Source: Spiroplasma diminutum CUAS-1 (GTDB lineage Bacteria > Bacillota_I > Bacilli_A > Mycoplasmatales > Mycoplasmataceae). From it: a stretch of DNA of 64,000 bases. Of this stretch, positions 8,427 through 19,167 are shown one piece after another. The position numbers and the translations under genes were made by a program. Numbering within the stretch: the stretch's first letter is position 1; each line of letters opens with the position of its first letter. Under the pieces are notes generated by a model. It ran no database searches. It saw nothing but the letters and a program-made list of their open reading frames with translations, and was not told the origin of the DNA. The DNA lies in the NCBI RefSeq assembly GCF_000439455.1, contig NC_021833.1, positions 248,001-312,000 on the forward strand, given 5' to 3'.

Positions 8427-9938
8427 ATGCAATATTGAGATTTAAAAATTTTATTTCCTATTCTTTTTATAACATGTATTATTTCCATGGTGTTTTTGTG
8501 TAGAAAAGAAAAATTACAAAAGGGCTCATATTTATGATTAGCACAAATAGTTCTATTTTGAATAGCAGCAGGTTTTATTGGAAATCAATTGAAAAATGAT
8601 ATTGAAATACAAAAAAATTTAAATTCTATAAATTTTATTGTGTTATCTATTTTTTCAACCTCATTATTCTTGATAATCCTAAAGCCGCTTGCAACATTTA
8701 CTACAGGGATTTTTAAAAATAGAAAAATATGAATACAAATAAGTAGTGTAATAATGATATTTATTTTAATTATTACAAGTATCTCTGATCTACCATTATG
8801 GTTAACTATAATAATTATCATGCTTTTCTCATTTTCACTTGCAAGTTCTACATTATTCTACTTATTTTCAAACGAGCAGAATTTTTTTAGAATATATACT
8901 CTTCCATCTATTTGAATTACATTTGTTTTCATAACTTTTTCTTCTAGTTTCGGTATATATTTAAGTAATTCAAATTTAGTTTATAAAAATAATGGATTCT
9001 CAATATCTCTTATTGTAATATTGTCAATTTTAGTGGTATTGGGATTTGCTATAAGTTTTTTAAGTAAGGAAAATAAAAATTTAGTTCAAGTCTTTGATGA
9101 AGAAATATTAAACAAACTTCCCCAAAAAAATAATATGATATTTTTAATTATTTACTTATTAGGATTTTTAATTACTTTAACAAGTGCAATGAATAATTCA
9201 ATTTTTATTAAATTATATATTGCTCTAAACTTGATTAATTTTGATTTAAATGAAGAACAGGTTAATTTATGATTAAGAATAAATGATTTTGTTTATTTAG
9301 TTCCAACTATAATTACTTCTATAATAAGTTATAAATTGCTAAGAAAAGTAATTGAACAAAAATATCTAATTTTTATAAGTATGTTTATTTTATTTGGTAC
9401 ATATACAGCAATGGCATTTGTGCCAAATCCATTTATTTTTATTGCGTTAAATATATTGGCAGGAATTTGTTTTAATCAAATAATATATTCTTTATTTTCA
9501 GCTTGTGTATTTTGAAATTATAGAGCAAAAAGAAATCCTGTAACTGGTTATTTTGGTAGTGCAATGTTTGGATCTTATTTTATAACTGAATTAATTGAGA
9601 ATTTCATATCTGGTAAAAAAATTGGTATTTTTAAAAACTTTACAAATGTTGATGAACTTTTAGATAAGTGAAAAAATATAGAACAATCATCAAAAACAGA
9701 AATACTGATAATGTCAGACAATATTTCAACGATAATTATGTCTATAGCTTGTGTCTTAATTTTGGCATCAATTCTGCTTTTCTATTTTACAAGTAGCAAA
9801 ATATTTGCTGATTATAGTAAGTATAAAATTGCAACACAGAATTTAAAAATTTTAATTAAAAAAAGAGTAATGACAAAAACAAAAACTAAATTTAAAGTAG
9901 AAATTTTTGAAGAAGGGGAAAGTGAAAATTATGAATAA
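8427..9938 (+). CDS. Polytopic membrane transporter, MFS-like
   Basis: A 503-residue protein with about 12 evenly spaced hydrophobic helices and a larger charged middle loop near residues 220-240 (KENKNLVQVFDEEILNKLPQ), the typical two-times-six layout of major facilitator transporters. GTYTAMAFVPNPFIFIALNILAGICFNQ in the second half resembles an MFS helix pair. No substrate signature is visible. The ribosome-binding site GAGGTG precedes the ATG. The last eight bases overlap the aldose epimerase-like gene, so a shared message and possibly sugar transport are suggested, but this is inference. Confidence 0.6.
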
Positions 9939-10758
9939 AATTTTTAATGAAAATATAGAATTGAAATTTGAACTAAATCCATTTCAAATTTATAGTTTGA
10001 AAATAAATGAAAAGGAAGTAATATATCAAAAAAACTCTAATTGAAATAAAAGTTGACCAATTTTATTTCCTGTTTGTGGAAATATAAACGGTTCTTTAGA
10101 ATATAATGGAAAAACAATTGGGTTAGAAAGACATGGTTTTTTTAAAGATATTACAAATTGAAAAATAATTGATCAAAAGGATTCAGAAATTAGATTAGAA
10201 TACATTTTTGAAGAAAAGTGATATAAAATTTATCCATTTAAGTTTAGATTAGAATTATTTTTAATACTAAATGATAAAACATTTGAATTTAATATTAAAG
10301 TTCAAAATTTACAAGAAGAGGATATGTATTTTTCTCTTGGACATCATCCAGGATTTATTTTCAATCAAGATTCTAAAATAAGTTTAAATAAAGAAGAATA
10401 TTTTACAGATGATTTTGAAGGTGGTTTAGTTTCAAGTTTAGAAAAAAATATTAGAATTAAAGATATTACTTTTAATAATTTAGACTTCACTGATAGTAAA
10501 TCATATATGAAGAATTCATTTACTAAACAAGACATAATATTTAATAATAAAGATTATAATTTTAAAATTTCTACTAACGATTTTAATGATTTAATTTTCT
10601 GAAGAGAATCAAATGAATGTAATTTTATATGTATAGAAAATTGAAATGGAATCCCTGATTTATTAAATAAAAAATCAAATGAATTAAAGGATAAAGAAGG
10701 AATTATCACTTTAAAGAAAAATCAAGAAAAAAACTTTTTATTAGAAATTAAATTTTAA
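9931..10758 (+). CDS. Aldose 1-epimerase (galactose mutarotase) family protein
   Basis: A 275-residue beta-sandwich protein of the LacX/YeaD-like branch. Expected family landmarks are present in order: PILFPVCGNI then RHGFFKDITNW near residue 68 (the RHG arginine), GHHPGFIF near residue 137 (sugar-binding His), and CIENWNG near residue 230, where the Glu matches the catalytic base of mutarotases. The family interconverts alpha and beta anomers of hexoses or hexose phosphates. The substrate is unknown. It overlaps the upstream transporter gene by eight bases, pointing to coupled translation. Confidence 0.8.
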
Positions 10759-10782
10759 AAAAGATGCTATTGCATCTTTTTT
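10757..10782. terminator. Bidirectional terminator between aldose epimerase and ispG
   Basis: AAAAAAGATGC and GCATCTTTTTT form an eleven-bp stem with a four-base loop, giving a T-run on both strands. The ispG stop codon falls at the loop edge. Confidence 0.9.
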
Positions 10783-11840
10783 CATTCCTCATAGTATTCC
10801 ATTATTAAATCTTTTAATTCAGGTACTAATTTATCCTGACTAACAGTTTTAAAAATTTTACCTTTTTTGAAGATTATTCCACCCTTGTTTCCACCAGCAA
10901 TTCCAATATCTGCTTGACTTGCTTCTCCTGGACCATTTACTACGCAACCAAGTATCGCAACTTTTAGTGGAAATTGTAGTTCTTCTACAAAATCTTCAAC
11001 TTCCTTTACAACTTCTCTTAATGAAAATTCTAATCTACCACAAGTTGGACAAGCAATTACCTCAACCATATTATGAAATAAGCCCAAAGAATTTAAAAGT
11101 CTTTTTGCTACTTTAATTTCTTCTACTGGATCTTCACTTAAACTAATTCTTATAGTACTACCAATACCTTTTTGTAAAAGATAGCCTAATCCAAAACTTG
11201 ATTTGATTGCTCCATTCAATAAACTTCCAGCTTCAGTTATTCCTAAATGTGCTGGATAGTTTCAATTTTCACTTGCAAGTTCATATGCTTCAATTGCCAT
11301 TAATGGATCAGTTGCTTTTAAAGAATAAATTATGTTTTTAAAATCATACTTTTCTAAAATTTCAATATGTTCTCTTAATGATTCAACCATTGCCTTTGCT
11401 GTTCAACCATATTTTTCAACCATTTTTTTAGGTAAACTACCTGAGTTTACTCCTATTCTTATAGGAATATTTTTTTCTTTACATTTTTCAACAACAGCTA
11501 TAGTATTTTCTTCAATTCCAATATTTCCAGGATTAATTCTAATTTTTGCACATCCAGCATCTGCTGCTATTAATGCAAATTTATAATTGAAATGAATATC
11601 TGCAACTATAGGAACTGGAGAATTTTTAACGATTTCTTGAAGTGCATTTGCATCATCAATTCCTAATACAGCTACACGAACAATTTGGCAGCCTTCTTTA
11701 TATAAGGAATTAATCTGTTTTAAAGTTTCACCAATATCATGAGTTTTAGAAGTTGTCATAGATTGAATTATAACTTCGTTATTTCCACCAATTTGTAGAT
11801 TTCCTACCATTACTTTTCTAGTATCAACTCTATTAACCAT
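10767..11840 (-). CDS. ispG: (E)-4-hydroxy-3-methylbut-2-enyl-diphosphate synthase (MEP pathway)
   Basis: A 357-residue IspG, converting MEcPP to HMBPP with a [4Fe-4S] cluster and two electrons from ferredoxin or flavodoxin. [17 protein letters not shown] near residue 17 and RINPGNIG mark the TIM barrel. The cluster ligands are Cys264, Cys267 (CPTCGR) and Cys299 (GCVVNGPGE) with Glu306. ATG 11838-11840 has AGGTGA on its 5' side; an in-frame GTG nine bases upstream would lie within that ribosome-binding site. The first apparent stop at 10782-10784 is TGA (Trp), so the protein runs five more residues to TAG inside the terminator hairpin. The 60-aa ferredoxin at 29956-30138 is a plausible electron donor. 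Confidence 0.95.
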
Positions 11841-11970
11841 TTTATTCACCTAAAACAAATTTCTTTCCAAAAATATTATACACTTCTTTTCTAATAACTA
11901 TTTTTTTAGCACTCAAAAATAGGGGTATAAAACTTTTTTATGTATAATCAATATATAAGGGGTAAGTTAA

Positions 11971-12816
11971 ATGCCAGAAAAAACAACATTAAAAGATATA
12001 GCACAAATAAATAAAATACTTGCCTCAAAAGAGTATGAAACAATAAAGGAATTTAATGCATATATAGAAATTATAAAAGAATATATTGATGATACTTTTT
12101 TCAAAAAAGATGCAATAATTGAGAAATTAGTTGAATATTGTGAAAATAGTGGAAGATATTTAGATATAAAATTCAAAAAACCAAGCGGTATTGAATTAAA
12201 TGCTGAAAATATTCAAGCTTATATGTCAAATACAAAAAAAGCCATTGAAAAGGCAATATTCATTGAAGATGATACGCTTAATCATTCAATTTTTATAGAA
12301 ATAAAAAGTATATTTAGATATTTTTTAGAAAAGACTTATGAAATAAGTTCTCTTACAGATTATGAGACTTTGTATACAGTCAATACAATAGAATTTCATC
12401 AGCAAAATGAAAGCTTTAAATATTTATATACAATTTTTGATAAATTTACATATATTGCAAAACACTTAAATGATAAATATTGTAAAAAAATTGTGACAAA
12501 TTATAATGGTGAAGCATTAAAATTTTCACAGAATTTCTTAAAAGAAATTTCTTTTTTAACAAAAAGCGCATTGGATTATCAAAAGTTAAGTGATACTATT
12601 GAACAAATTACTTATTCTAATGCTTGACATTACATTAGAAAATTAAGAAATTCTATAGAACATGATTTTGTAGATCCTTCATATAAATACAATATTTGCT
12701 TTTCTTTAGAGTTATTATTTATAATAATTGGTAGAATTATGCTATCGTTAAATTTACATATGCAATCAGAAATAGAAATTAGAAAAACTTTAGATTCACT
12801 TAAACAATTTAAGTAA
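11971..12816 (+). CDS. Unknown alpha-helical protein with a HEPN-like RNxxxH motif
   Basis: A 281-residue, soluble, almost wholly helical protein. The C-terminal region at about residues 219-265 reads WHYIRKLRNSIEHDF followed by a hydrophobic helix (SLELLFIIIGRIML). RNSIEH fits the Rx4-6H motif of HEPN domains, where the Arg is usually followed by a polar residue and the Arg/His pair forms an RNase active site. The first 200 residues show no known domain. There is no antitoxin or nucleotidyltransferase next to it; scpA follows 18 bases downstream. HEPN membership is a motif-level inference. A TGA (Trp) codon interrupts the apparent frame at 12625-12627. Confidence 0.6.
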
Positions 12817-12834
12817 AATAAAAGGAGGTCATTT

Positions 12835-13575
12835 ATGGAAAAATGAAATGAAATACAATTAAATAACTTTAATGGACCTCTTGATCTTTTATTACATTTA
12901 ATAAAAGAAAAGGAAATGGATATAATGGATATTAATTTATTGGATTTATCATCGCAATATATTTTATACATAAAAAATTATGAATCTTTGGACATTGAAA
13001 TTGCAAGTGAATACTTAGTAATGGCAGCTTATTTAATAGAATTAAAATCTAAACTTTTAATCCCAAAAGAACAAATGGAAGTTGATTCAAACTATGAAGA
13101 ACAAGAAAGAGATGAATTAATACGAAGACTTATGGAATATCATAAGATTAAAGAGGTAACTGAATTCTTTAAAATTAAACAAGAAGATTTCTTAAAATCA
13201 TTTAGTAAATCAAAATCTATTATTAAAATAGCAAAAATTGATGATGATAAATTACCATTAGCTGAAAATAATATTGATATTGAAAAATTCTCAAATATAT
13301 TCTTAAAAGCTATTGAAAAGAACAAATTCAAGAAAATGGAGGTTAATACTATTAATGCTCCAGAAGTTTCTCCAGAAGAAGTTGCAGAAGAAATTAAAAC
13401 ATTCTTAAAAATTAATAATATAGATGAAATTGAATTAGGAAAATTAATTGAATTAAAAGAATTATCAATTAGAATGATGGTGGCTACTTTTTTAGCAGTT
13501 TTAGATTTAGCTGCAAAAAAATTTATCACACTTTCTCAAAACAATGATGAAGTTATTGTAAAATATTTAGGTTAG
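12835..13575 (+). CDS. scpA: Segregation and condensation protein A (kleisin)
   Basis: A 246-residue ScpA, the kleisin that bridges the SMC heads in the chromosome-condensing complex. The N-terminal NFNGPLDLLLHLIKEKEMDIMDINL is diagnostic, and EYLVMAAYLIELKSKLLIP follows near residue 65. The C-terminal winged helix (about residues 185-246) contains IRMMVATFLAVLDLA. A very strong AAAGGAGG ribosome-binding site decides the start. First gene of a compact scpA-scpB-rluB unit. Confidence 0.96.
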
Positions 13576-13590
13576 TTAGAGGTGTTAATT

Positions 13591-14151
13591 ATGGATAACA
13601 ATAAAAAAATGGCTATTATTGAAGGATTATTATTTGTTAATGGCGATGAAGGAACAACAATTGAAGACTTACAATTTATATTAGAAGATATAAGTCAAGA
13701 TGAAATTGAAGTACTAATTGATGATTTAAGTCATAAATATAAAAATGATTCATCATCAGGATTAGATATTCAAAAATTTGCAAAAAATAAATTTAGAATG
13801 ATCACAAAAAAAGAAAATGCTGAATTTTATACTAAACTTGCTAATGTAAAAACAGAATCAAAACTTTCAACTGCAAGTATTGAAACATTATCTATAATTG
13901 CTTATAAAGGACCAATCTCAAGGACTAATGTTGAAGACATTAGAGGAGTTAATTGTGAAACAATTTTTTATAAATTAAAATTAAGAAATTTAATTGAAGA
14001 AGCTGGTAAATCGCAAGAAATTGGTAAACCAATGTTATACAGAGTTACAGAAGACTTTTTAAAGTACTTTAATCTAAATAGTTTGGATGAATTACCAGAA
14101 TTAAAAGAAACAATAAAAGAAGAAAAAGATATCTTCAATAGAGGTGCATAA
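13591..14151 (+). CDS. scpB: Segregation and condensation protein B
   Basis: A 186-residue ScpB, a dimer of winged-helix domains that wraps ScpA in the SMC complex. KKMAIIEGLLFVNGDEG at the N-terminus and STASIETLSIIAYKGPISRTNVEDIRGV near residue 95 are the family hallmarks. ATG 13591 is chosen because GAGGTG lies just before it; an in-frame GTG at 13582 lies within that site. The stop shares one base with the rluB ATG. Confidence 0.96.
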   Translation: MDNNKKMAIIEGLLFVNGDEGTTIEDLQFILEDISQDEIEVLIDDLSHKYKNDSSSGLDIQKFAKNKFRMITKKENAEFYTKLANVKTESKLSTASIETLSIIAYKGPISRTNVEDIRGVNCETIFYKLKLRNLIEEAGKSQEIGKPMLYRVTEDFLKYFNLNSLDELPELKETIKEEKDIFNRGA

Positions 14152-14897
14152 TGGAAGAAAGATTACAGAAAATTATTGCAACTAGGGGATATTGCTCTAG
14201 AAGACAAGCAGAAAGGTTAATTGAACAAGGTAGAGTAAAAGTTAATGGAATAGTTATAACTGAACTTGGTTCTAAGTTTGATTCAAATGTTAAAATTGAT
14301 ATTAATAATAAAAATTTAGATGAAGTAAAAGAAAAAGTTTATTACCTATTTAACAAACCTAGATTAGTTCTAACAACTATGCATGACCCAAAAGATAGAA
14401 AAACTGTTGCTGAATTTTTTAAGGACTCAAAACTTAGAGTTTATCCAGTAGGAAGACTTGATTATGATGTATCTGGAGCACTTATTATGACAAATGATGG
14501 AGAATTTGCAAACTTTGTAATGCATCCAAAATACGAATTTAGAAAAACATATCAAGCTTTATGCAAAGGAAAAGTGCATAAATTTCAAATTAAACAATTA
14601 GTTGATGGTGTTATAATTGATGAAAATTATAAAACTAAAGCAATTCAATCAAGATTATTAAAATATGATGAAGAATATGATGAATCTGTAATCGAATTGA
14701 CAATTGCAGAAGGAAGAAAACATCATGTCAAAAAAATGTTAATAGCAGCAGATATTTATTTAAGAAAATTGAAAAGAACTCAAATTGAATTCTTAACAAT
14801 TGAAGATTTGCCAATTGGTAAATTTAGAGAATTAAAATCACATGAAATTAAACAATTTTATGGAATATATAATTCATTGAAAGTTAAAAAGAGGTAG
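14151..14897 (+). CDS. rluB: 23S rRNA pseudouridine synthase, RluB/RsuA family
   Basis: A 248-residue enzyme with an N-terminal S4 RNA-binding domain (RLQKIIATRGYCSRRQAERLIEQGRVKVNG) and the RsuA-family catalytic domain. The active-site motif GRLDYDVSG has the catalytic Asp at residue 104; EGRKHHVKKML near residue 186 is the conserved substrate-loop motif. The scpB-rluB order is the same as in Bacillus, where RluB modifies helix 89 of 23S rRNA. The exact target base is inferred from this synteny. Confidence 0.93.
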   Translation: MEERLQKIIATRGYCSRRQAERLIEQGRVKVNGIVITELGSKFDSNVKIDINNKNLDEVKEKVYYLFNKPRLVLTTMHDPKDRKTVAEFFKDSKLRVYPVGRLDYDVSGALIMTNDGEFANFVMHPKYEFRKTYQALCKGKVHKFQIKQLVDGVIIDENYKTKAIQSRLLKYDEEYDESVIELTIAEGRKHHVKKMLIAADIYLRKLKRTQIEFLTIEDLPIGKFRELKSHEIKQFYGIYNSLKVKKR

Positions 14898-14902
14898 AAA
14901 AA

Positions 14903-15520
14903 ATGAGGATAGCAATTTTTGGAACTGTTGGAGCAGGTAAATCAACAGTAAGTGAAGAAATATCAAAAAAATTAGGTTATGAAATATTTCCCGAGCCAAT
15001 AGATAACAATCCATACTTTGATGACTATTATAAAGATATGAAAGCAAATGTATTTAAAATGCAAATATATATGTTAACTGCAAGAAGTCAACAACTAATT
15101 GAAGCAAGATCTCTTGAAAATGTTATTTTTGACAGAACAATTTTAGAAGATCCAATATTTGTTGCAGTAAATCATGAACTAAATACTATGAATGATATAG
15201 ATTATAAAACTTATACTGATTTTTATGAGCAAGTAGTTATTCCAAACTTGGCACATAGAGCAAAATTTGATTTAGTAATTTATCTTAAAGTTTCAACAGA
15301 TAAGGCAATTGAAAGAATTAAAGAAAGAGGAAGAAGCCAAGAATTGGATACTCCAAGAAAATATTGAGATACTTTGAATGATAAATATAATGATTTTTTT
15401 GAAAGAAGAAAGCATATGTTTGATTTTTTAGTAGTTGATGCAGAAACAGATAATTTAGAAGTTAAAATGGATTTTATTATGAAAAAAATTTATGAAAAAG
15501 ATCCGAGTTTAAAAAAATAA
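14903..15520 (+). CDS. Deoxynucleoside kinase (dAdo/dGuo kinase family)
   Basis: A 205-residue salvage kinase that phosphorylates deoxyribonucleosides, important in an organism with little de novo nucleotide synthesis. The P-loop GTVGAGKST is at residues 7-15, EPID near residue 30 is the substrate-binding Glu motif, VIFDRTILEDP carries the DR(S/T) motif with its catalytic region near residue 74, and RIKERGRSQE is the lid region. A TGA (Trp) lies just past the lid. Substrate preference between dA, dG and dC cannot be read from sequence by eye. It follows rluB by five bases and ends the scp operon. Confidence 0.9.
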
Positions 15521-15540
15521 GCTTATGCTTATTTTTTTTA
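15512..15540 (+). terminator. Intrinsic terminator of the scpAB-rluB-kinase operon
   Basis: AAAAAATAAGC pairs with GCTTATTTTTTT around TTAT. Confidence 0.9.
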
Positions 15541-15603
15541 TTTTCACTAATCAGAAAATAGTGTAAAATCTAAAAGTAAAGATTAAAAAATGAGGGGATA
15601 ATA

Positions 15604-16320
15604 ATGGGAAGAGCACATGAAGTTAGAAAAGCTAGCATGGAAAAAACTGCTGCTATGAAATCAGCAATCTATGGTAGAGCTTCTAAGGAAATCTATATGG
15701 CAGCTAAAGCAGGAAGTAAAGATCCAGAAGCTAATTTAGCACTTAGGAGTGCAATTGATAAAGCAAAATCAAAACAAGTTCCAGCTGATGTTATACAAAG
15801 GGCAATAAAAAAAGCTGAAGGTGGAGATGCAGATAATTATAGTTCAAATAGATATGAAGGATATGGTCCTGGAAATGCAATGATAATTGTTGATTCACTT
15901 ACAAATAATGTTAATAGAGCTATTGCAGAAATTAGAGATGCATTTAATAAAAATGGAGGAAAAATTGCAAACAGTGGTGCAGTTTCTCACTCATTTCAAG
16001 CAACTAGTATATTTGCTTTTGAAGAAAAAACAGTTGAAGAAATTTTAGAAATATTAATGGAAGCAGAATGTGAAGTAAATGATGTAGTGGATGAAGATGA
16101 AATGACAGTGGTTTATGCACCATTTCAATCTTTTAATGCTGTTAAAAAAGCATTAGATTTAGCTGGAATAAATGAATATAAGATGGCTGAAACAACAATG
16201 TTAGCAGATGAAATGACTACAATTAATGAGTTAGAGGAAATGGTTAAATTTGAGAAACTAATAGATAAATTGAATGAACTTGAAGATGTTCAAGACATTT
16301 ATCATAATGTAAATATTTAA
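15604..16320 (+). CDS. yebC: YebC/TACO1-family translation or transcription regulator
   Basis: A 238-residue protein starting MGRAHEVRKASMEKTAAMKSAIYG, the Mollicutes version of the YebC N-terminus. RAIKKAEGGDADNYSSNRYEGYGPG near residue 60, FNKNGGKIANSGAVSHSF near residue 120 and FEEKTVEEILE match all three YebC domains. YebC proteins were described as transcription regulators, and the mitochondrial TACO1 relative aids translation of proline-rich stretches; which applies here is unknown. Ribosome-binding site GAGGGG upstream. Confidence 0.93.
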   Translation: MGRAHEVRKASMEKTAAMKSAIYGRASKEIYMAAKAGSKDPEANLALRSAIDKAKSKQVPADVIQRAIKKAEGGDADNYSSNRYEGYGPGNAMIIVDSLTNNVNRAIAEIRDAFNKNGGKIANSGAVSHSFQATSIFAFEEKTVEEILEILMEAECEVNDVVDEDEMTVVYAPFQSFNAVKKALDLAGINEYKMAETTMLADEMTTINELEEMVKFEKLIDKLNELEDVQDIYHNVNI

Positions 16321-16336
16321 GGGTTAATATTAAAAT

Positions 16337-18616
16337 ATGGCGAAAAAAATACTTTTACTTTTAACCATTGTGTTACAATTTGCATTAACAATATTTTCTC
16401 TAATTATATTTATTAATAGAGATTCTCTTCAAAGAGATGTTTATTTAGATTTTTCTTTAACTTCTGAAATGATTAGGAATTTTAAAGGGAAGAAAAAGAT
16501 GCACGCTTTTTCTGCTTCTGCAAATGAGAATTATGCACTATATTCTCCAAAAGAAAAAAGTAATTCATTGGAAAATGTAGAATTCTACGGTGATATTCAA
16601 AAATATAATTATTTAAATAATAATTATTCTTTGGATATTTGAGAAAATGATTTTGATACTGCTCAAATTATACTTTTAGTAAATGAAAAGTTTGATTCAT
16701 TAGAAATTAGTTTAAATAATGAGAATAATTTACCAGAAGGATTGGAAATTAATTATGGTTTTAATGAATTCATTTATTCAAGTGATTATTATTTAACTGG
16801 TTATAGAGTAAATCCTTTCGGGATTAATGAAACATTATTAGTTCCTGAAAAAATAACAGAAAATAAAATTCTGACAAACGTTTATAAAGATAGAGTATAT
16901 ATAATAAATTTATCCGTTTTTTCAAAGACTTTAGAAAAATCAGAAAAAATAGATTTAGATTTTAAAATAGTTGGTAAAATTGCAGAAAAAGAGGAAGAAA
17001 TTATTCATAATATTTCTTTAAATTTATTTGATATAAATTATGATGCCTTTAAAAAGGCTGAATATAATACGTTTTATTTTCCAGAGTGAACATCTTTTTA
17101 TTATAATAGTGTTTTTAATGAACGAAATGATAATAATAATGAAGATAAATATTATGGAACTCCAGAATTTATTGAGTATGAACTAGATTTTGATGAATAT
17201 ATAGATTTTAATTGAGATATGTATTGAAAAAATGAATATGAAGGGTTAGCTAAAATAGGAATGGACTCATTTCAATTAAGAATGAGTGATTTATGAAATT
17301 CAAATTGAAATGATGAAATAGAATTTCATAATCCGTGAAAAATAAGAAGAAAAGCACTAAATTTTATACCATGAAGATACAAAGGAAATCAAATAGATAT
17401 TGAAAATATAAAAGCTCCAATTAAATTTGAGGATATAGACAAGAATATTTATATAGCTGATGAAGATTGGGATTCTTTTGATAAATATCTTAATCTTTTA
17501 GCAGAAGTTGGTATGAAAAAAGGTATGTTAAATAGTGCAAAAACCGGTTGAGGACCATTAAATAATACTTTAAAAATTTATGATGAATCTACAAAAAAAT
17601 ATTTTGAAGTAAATTCTTCAGCTAATAATTCTGATGGTATAAATTTTTTAAATTGATGATTTAATCAGTTCAAAAAGCATATTGATGACAAAAGACCAAA
17701 ATGATTTAAGGATATAAAACTTTATTATTATTTAGATGAACTTGATTCTGGTGAAGTGAAAGCAACAAATAATTGATTAAAAGCAATTGATCCAAATAAA
17801 GAATATTTAGGTATGGCATTTTCTGATTGAGAAAGAGATATTGATTACAAAAGAATCACTCAATATGACCATGCAGATTATGCTTGAGTTCACTTCTTAG
17901 ATATATATAATGATAAAAATAAAAATTACATGAATTTTAAAGAGTTTAGAAATAAAAAAGGTCTTTATACAGGTGAATATTTTTTAGATTCAGATAGCAC
18001 ATTTAACTTAACGAGAGCCGAACCAGGAATATTGGGATATATGCAAGCAGTTTTGAAAAATCAAGGAGATCCATATTTTATGAAATATGCTTTAAATGGT
18101 TGAGAAGAAGGTAAATCAGCTTGATCTTCTGATTTTAAAGATTATAGTTTTATTGACTTGCCATATGTTTCTGGAGATACAATATTTTCTTATCCAGAAT
18201 TAGATACTATTAAAAATAAAGCTGAAATATTATCAAGAGCTGAAAAATGAAATGAGCCAAAAGAAAAAGAAAATTTTCAGGGAATGGCATTTAATCCATC
18301 AACAAGATTATTACAATTATCTGTTGGAACAAACTATATGAATAAAATAGATTATTTAATGAGCAAAAACTTCATTCCAACAACATATTTATCTGAAAAT
18401 CTGGATCCTACTTTAAAATTAGGAAAAAAATTAAGCAATACTAAGTTTGATCTAAAATACGATAAAGTTAATTTTCCAGTAAAATTAAATGGTTATAATC
18501 TCACATCATTGGAAAAATATCTTAAATTATATAAAAAATATGATGAAATACAAGGATACAAAAATATTATTAATAAATTAAAAATAGCTACAAGAATATA
18601 TTTGGGGGGAATTTAA
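16337..18616 (+). CDS. Membrane-anchored glycoside hydrolase-like protein (DUF4091/GH123-like)
   Basis: A 759-residue protein with an N-terminal signal anchor (residues 5-27, KILLLLTIVLQFALTIFSLIIF) and a large extracellular part rich in Trp, nearly all TGA-encoded. The C-terminal half carries features of the DUF4091/GH123-like catalytic domain: YYYLDELDSGE at about residues 464-474 gives the acidic pair Asp467-Glu468, a Trp-rich stretch near residue 595 (KYALNGWEEG) and GDTIFSYP at 613-620, like the GDG.LvYP motif. GH123 enzymes remove N-acetylhexosamines from glycans. No cysteine lipobox is visible. It opens a run of secreted carbohydrate-processing genes. Confidence 0.6.
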
Positions 18617-18617
18617 A

Positions 18618-19049
18618 ATGATTGAATGGTATATGATTATTTTAGAATTATTAGGGTATATATTTTTAATTTTTTCTTCGATAACATTAATTTGAATAAC
18701 TTTTGGATATATTATATTTTTTTTAAATAAGAATGAATTAAAAATTAATTTTTATTTTTTGGCAATTAATTTATTTATTTTTGTTACTCTAATTATTTTC
18801 ACAACATTTTGATTATTAACTTTGAAAGTACCAGAGTCATTAAATGGATATGATAAAAGCAACGAAGCTGCTAAAATATTACTTGCTGGAATGACAATAG
18901 CTTTCGGAATAATTTCAATAATATCTTTTTTATTATCTTTTAGTTTATCAAGGTATTTTGGTTTCATTAAAGATGAAGAAAATAATAGAAAAATTTTATT
19001 TGGAAAATTTTATTTAAGAAGAAATAAAAGAAATATTAAAAAAGGATAA
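18618..19049 (+). CDS. Small membrane protein of unknown function
   Basis: A 143-residue protein with four hydrophobic helices (about residues 6-35, 41-68, 84-110 and a short N-terminal one merged with the first) and a positively charged C-terminus (RRNKRNIKKG). It starts immediately after the stop of the glycosidase-like gene, with GGGGGGA as a strong ribosome-binding site inside that gene's 3' end, so the two are cotranscribed. The second codon region contains one of the rare TGG Trp codons. No family recognised. Confidence 0.65.
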
Positions 19050-19062
19050 TAATTATCTTTTT
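19038..19062 (+). terminator. Weak terminator after the small membrane protein
   Basis: GATAA-TAA-TTATC followed by a run of seven T with flanking A. The stem is short, so termination may be partial. Confidence 0.4.
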
Positions 19063-19167
19063 TTATTTAAAAATAAAAATTAAATAAAATTTTTTAAGAA
19101 TTTTAATTCAATTTTTAAATATAATTTTAAATAGTTAATTATTTAAAAGATAAGCTAATAGGGGAAA

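Noticed and set aside
19050-19167. Possible gene between the small membrane protein and the deacetylase
   Set aside because: Only AT-rich sequence with a weak terminator and a TATAAT; no frame of useful length.
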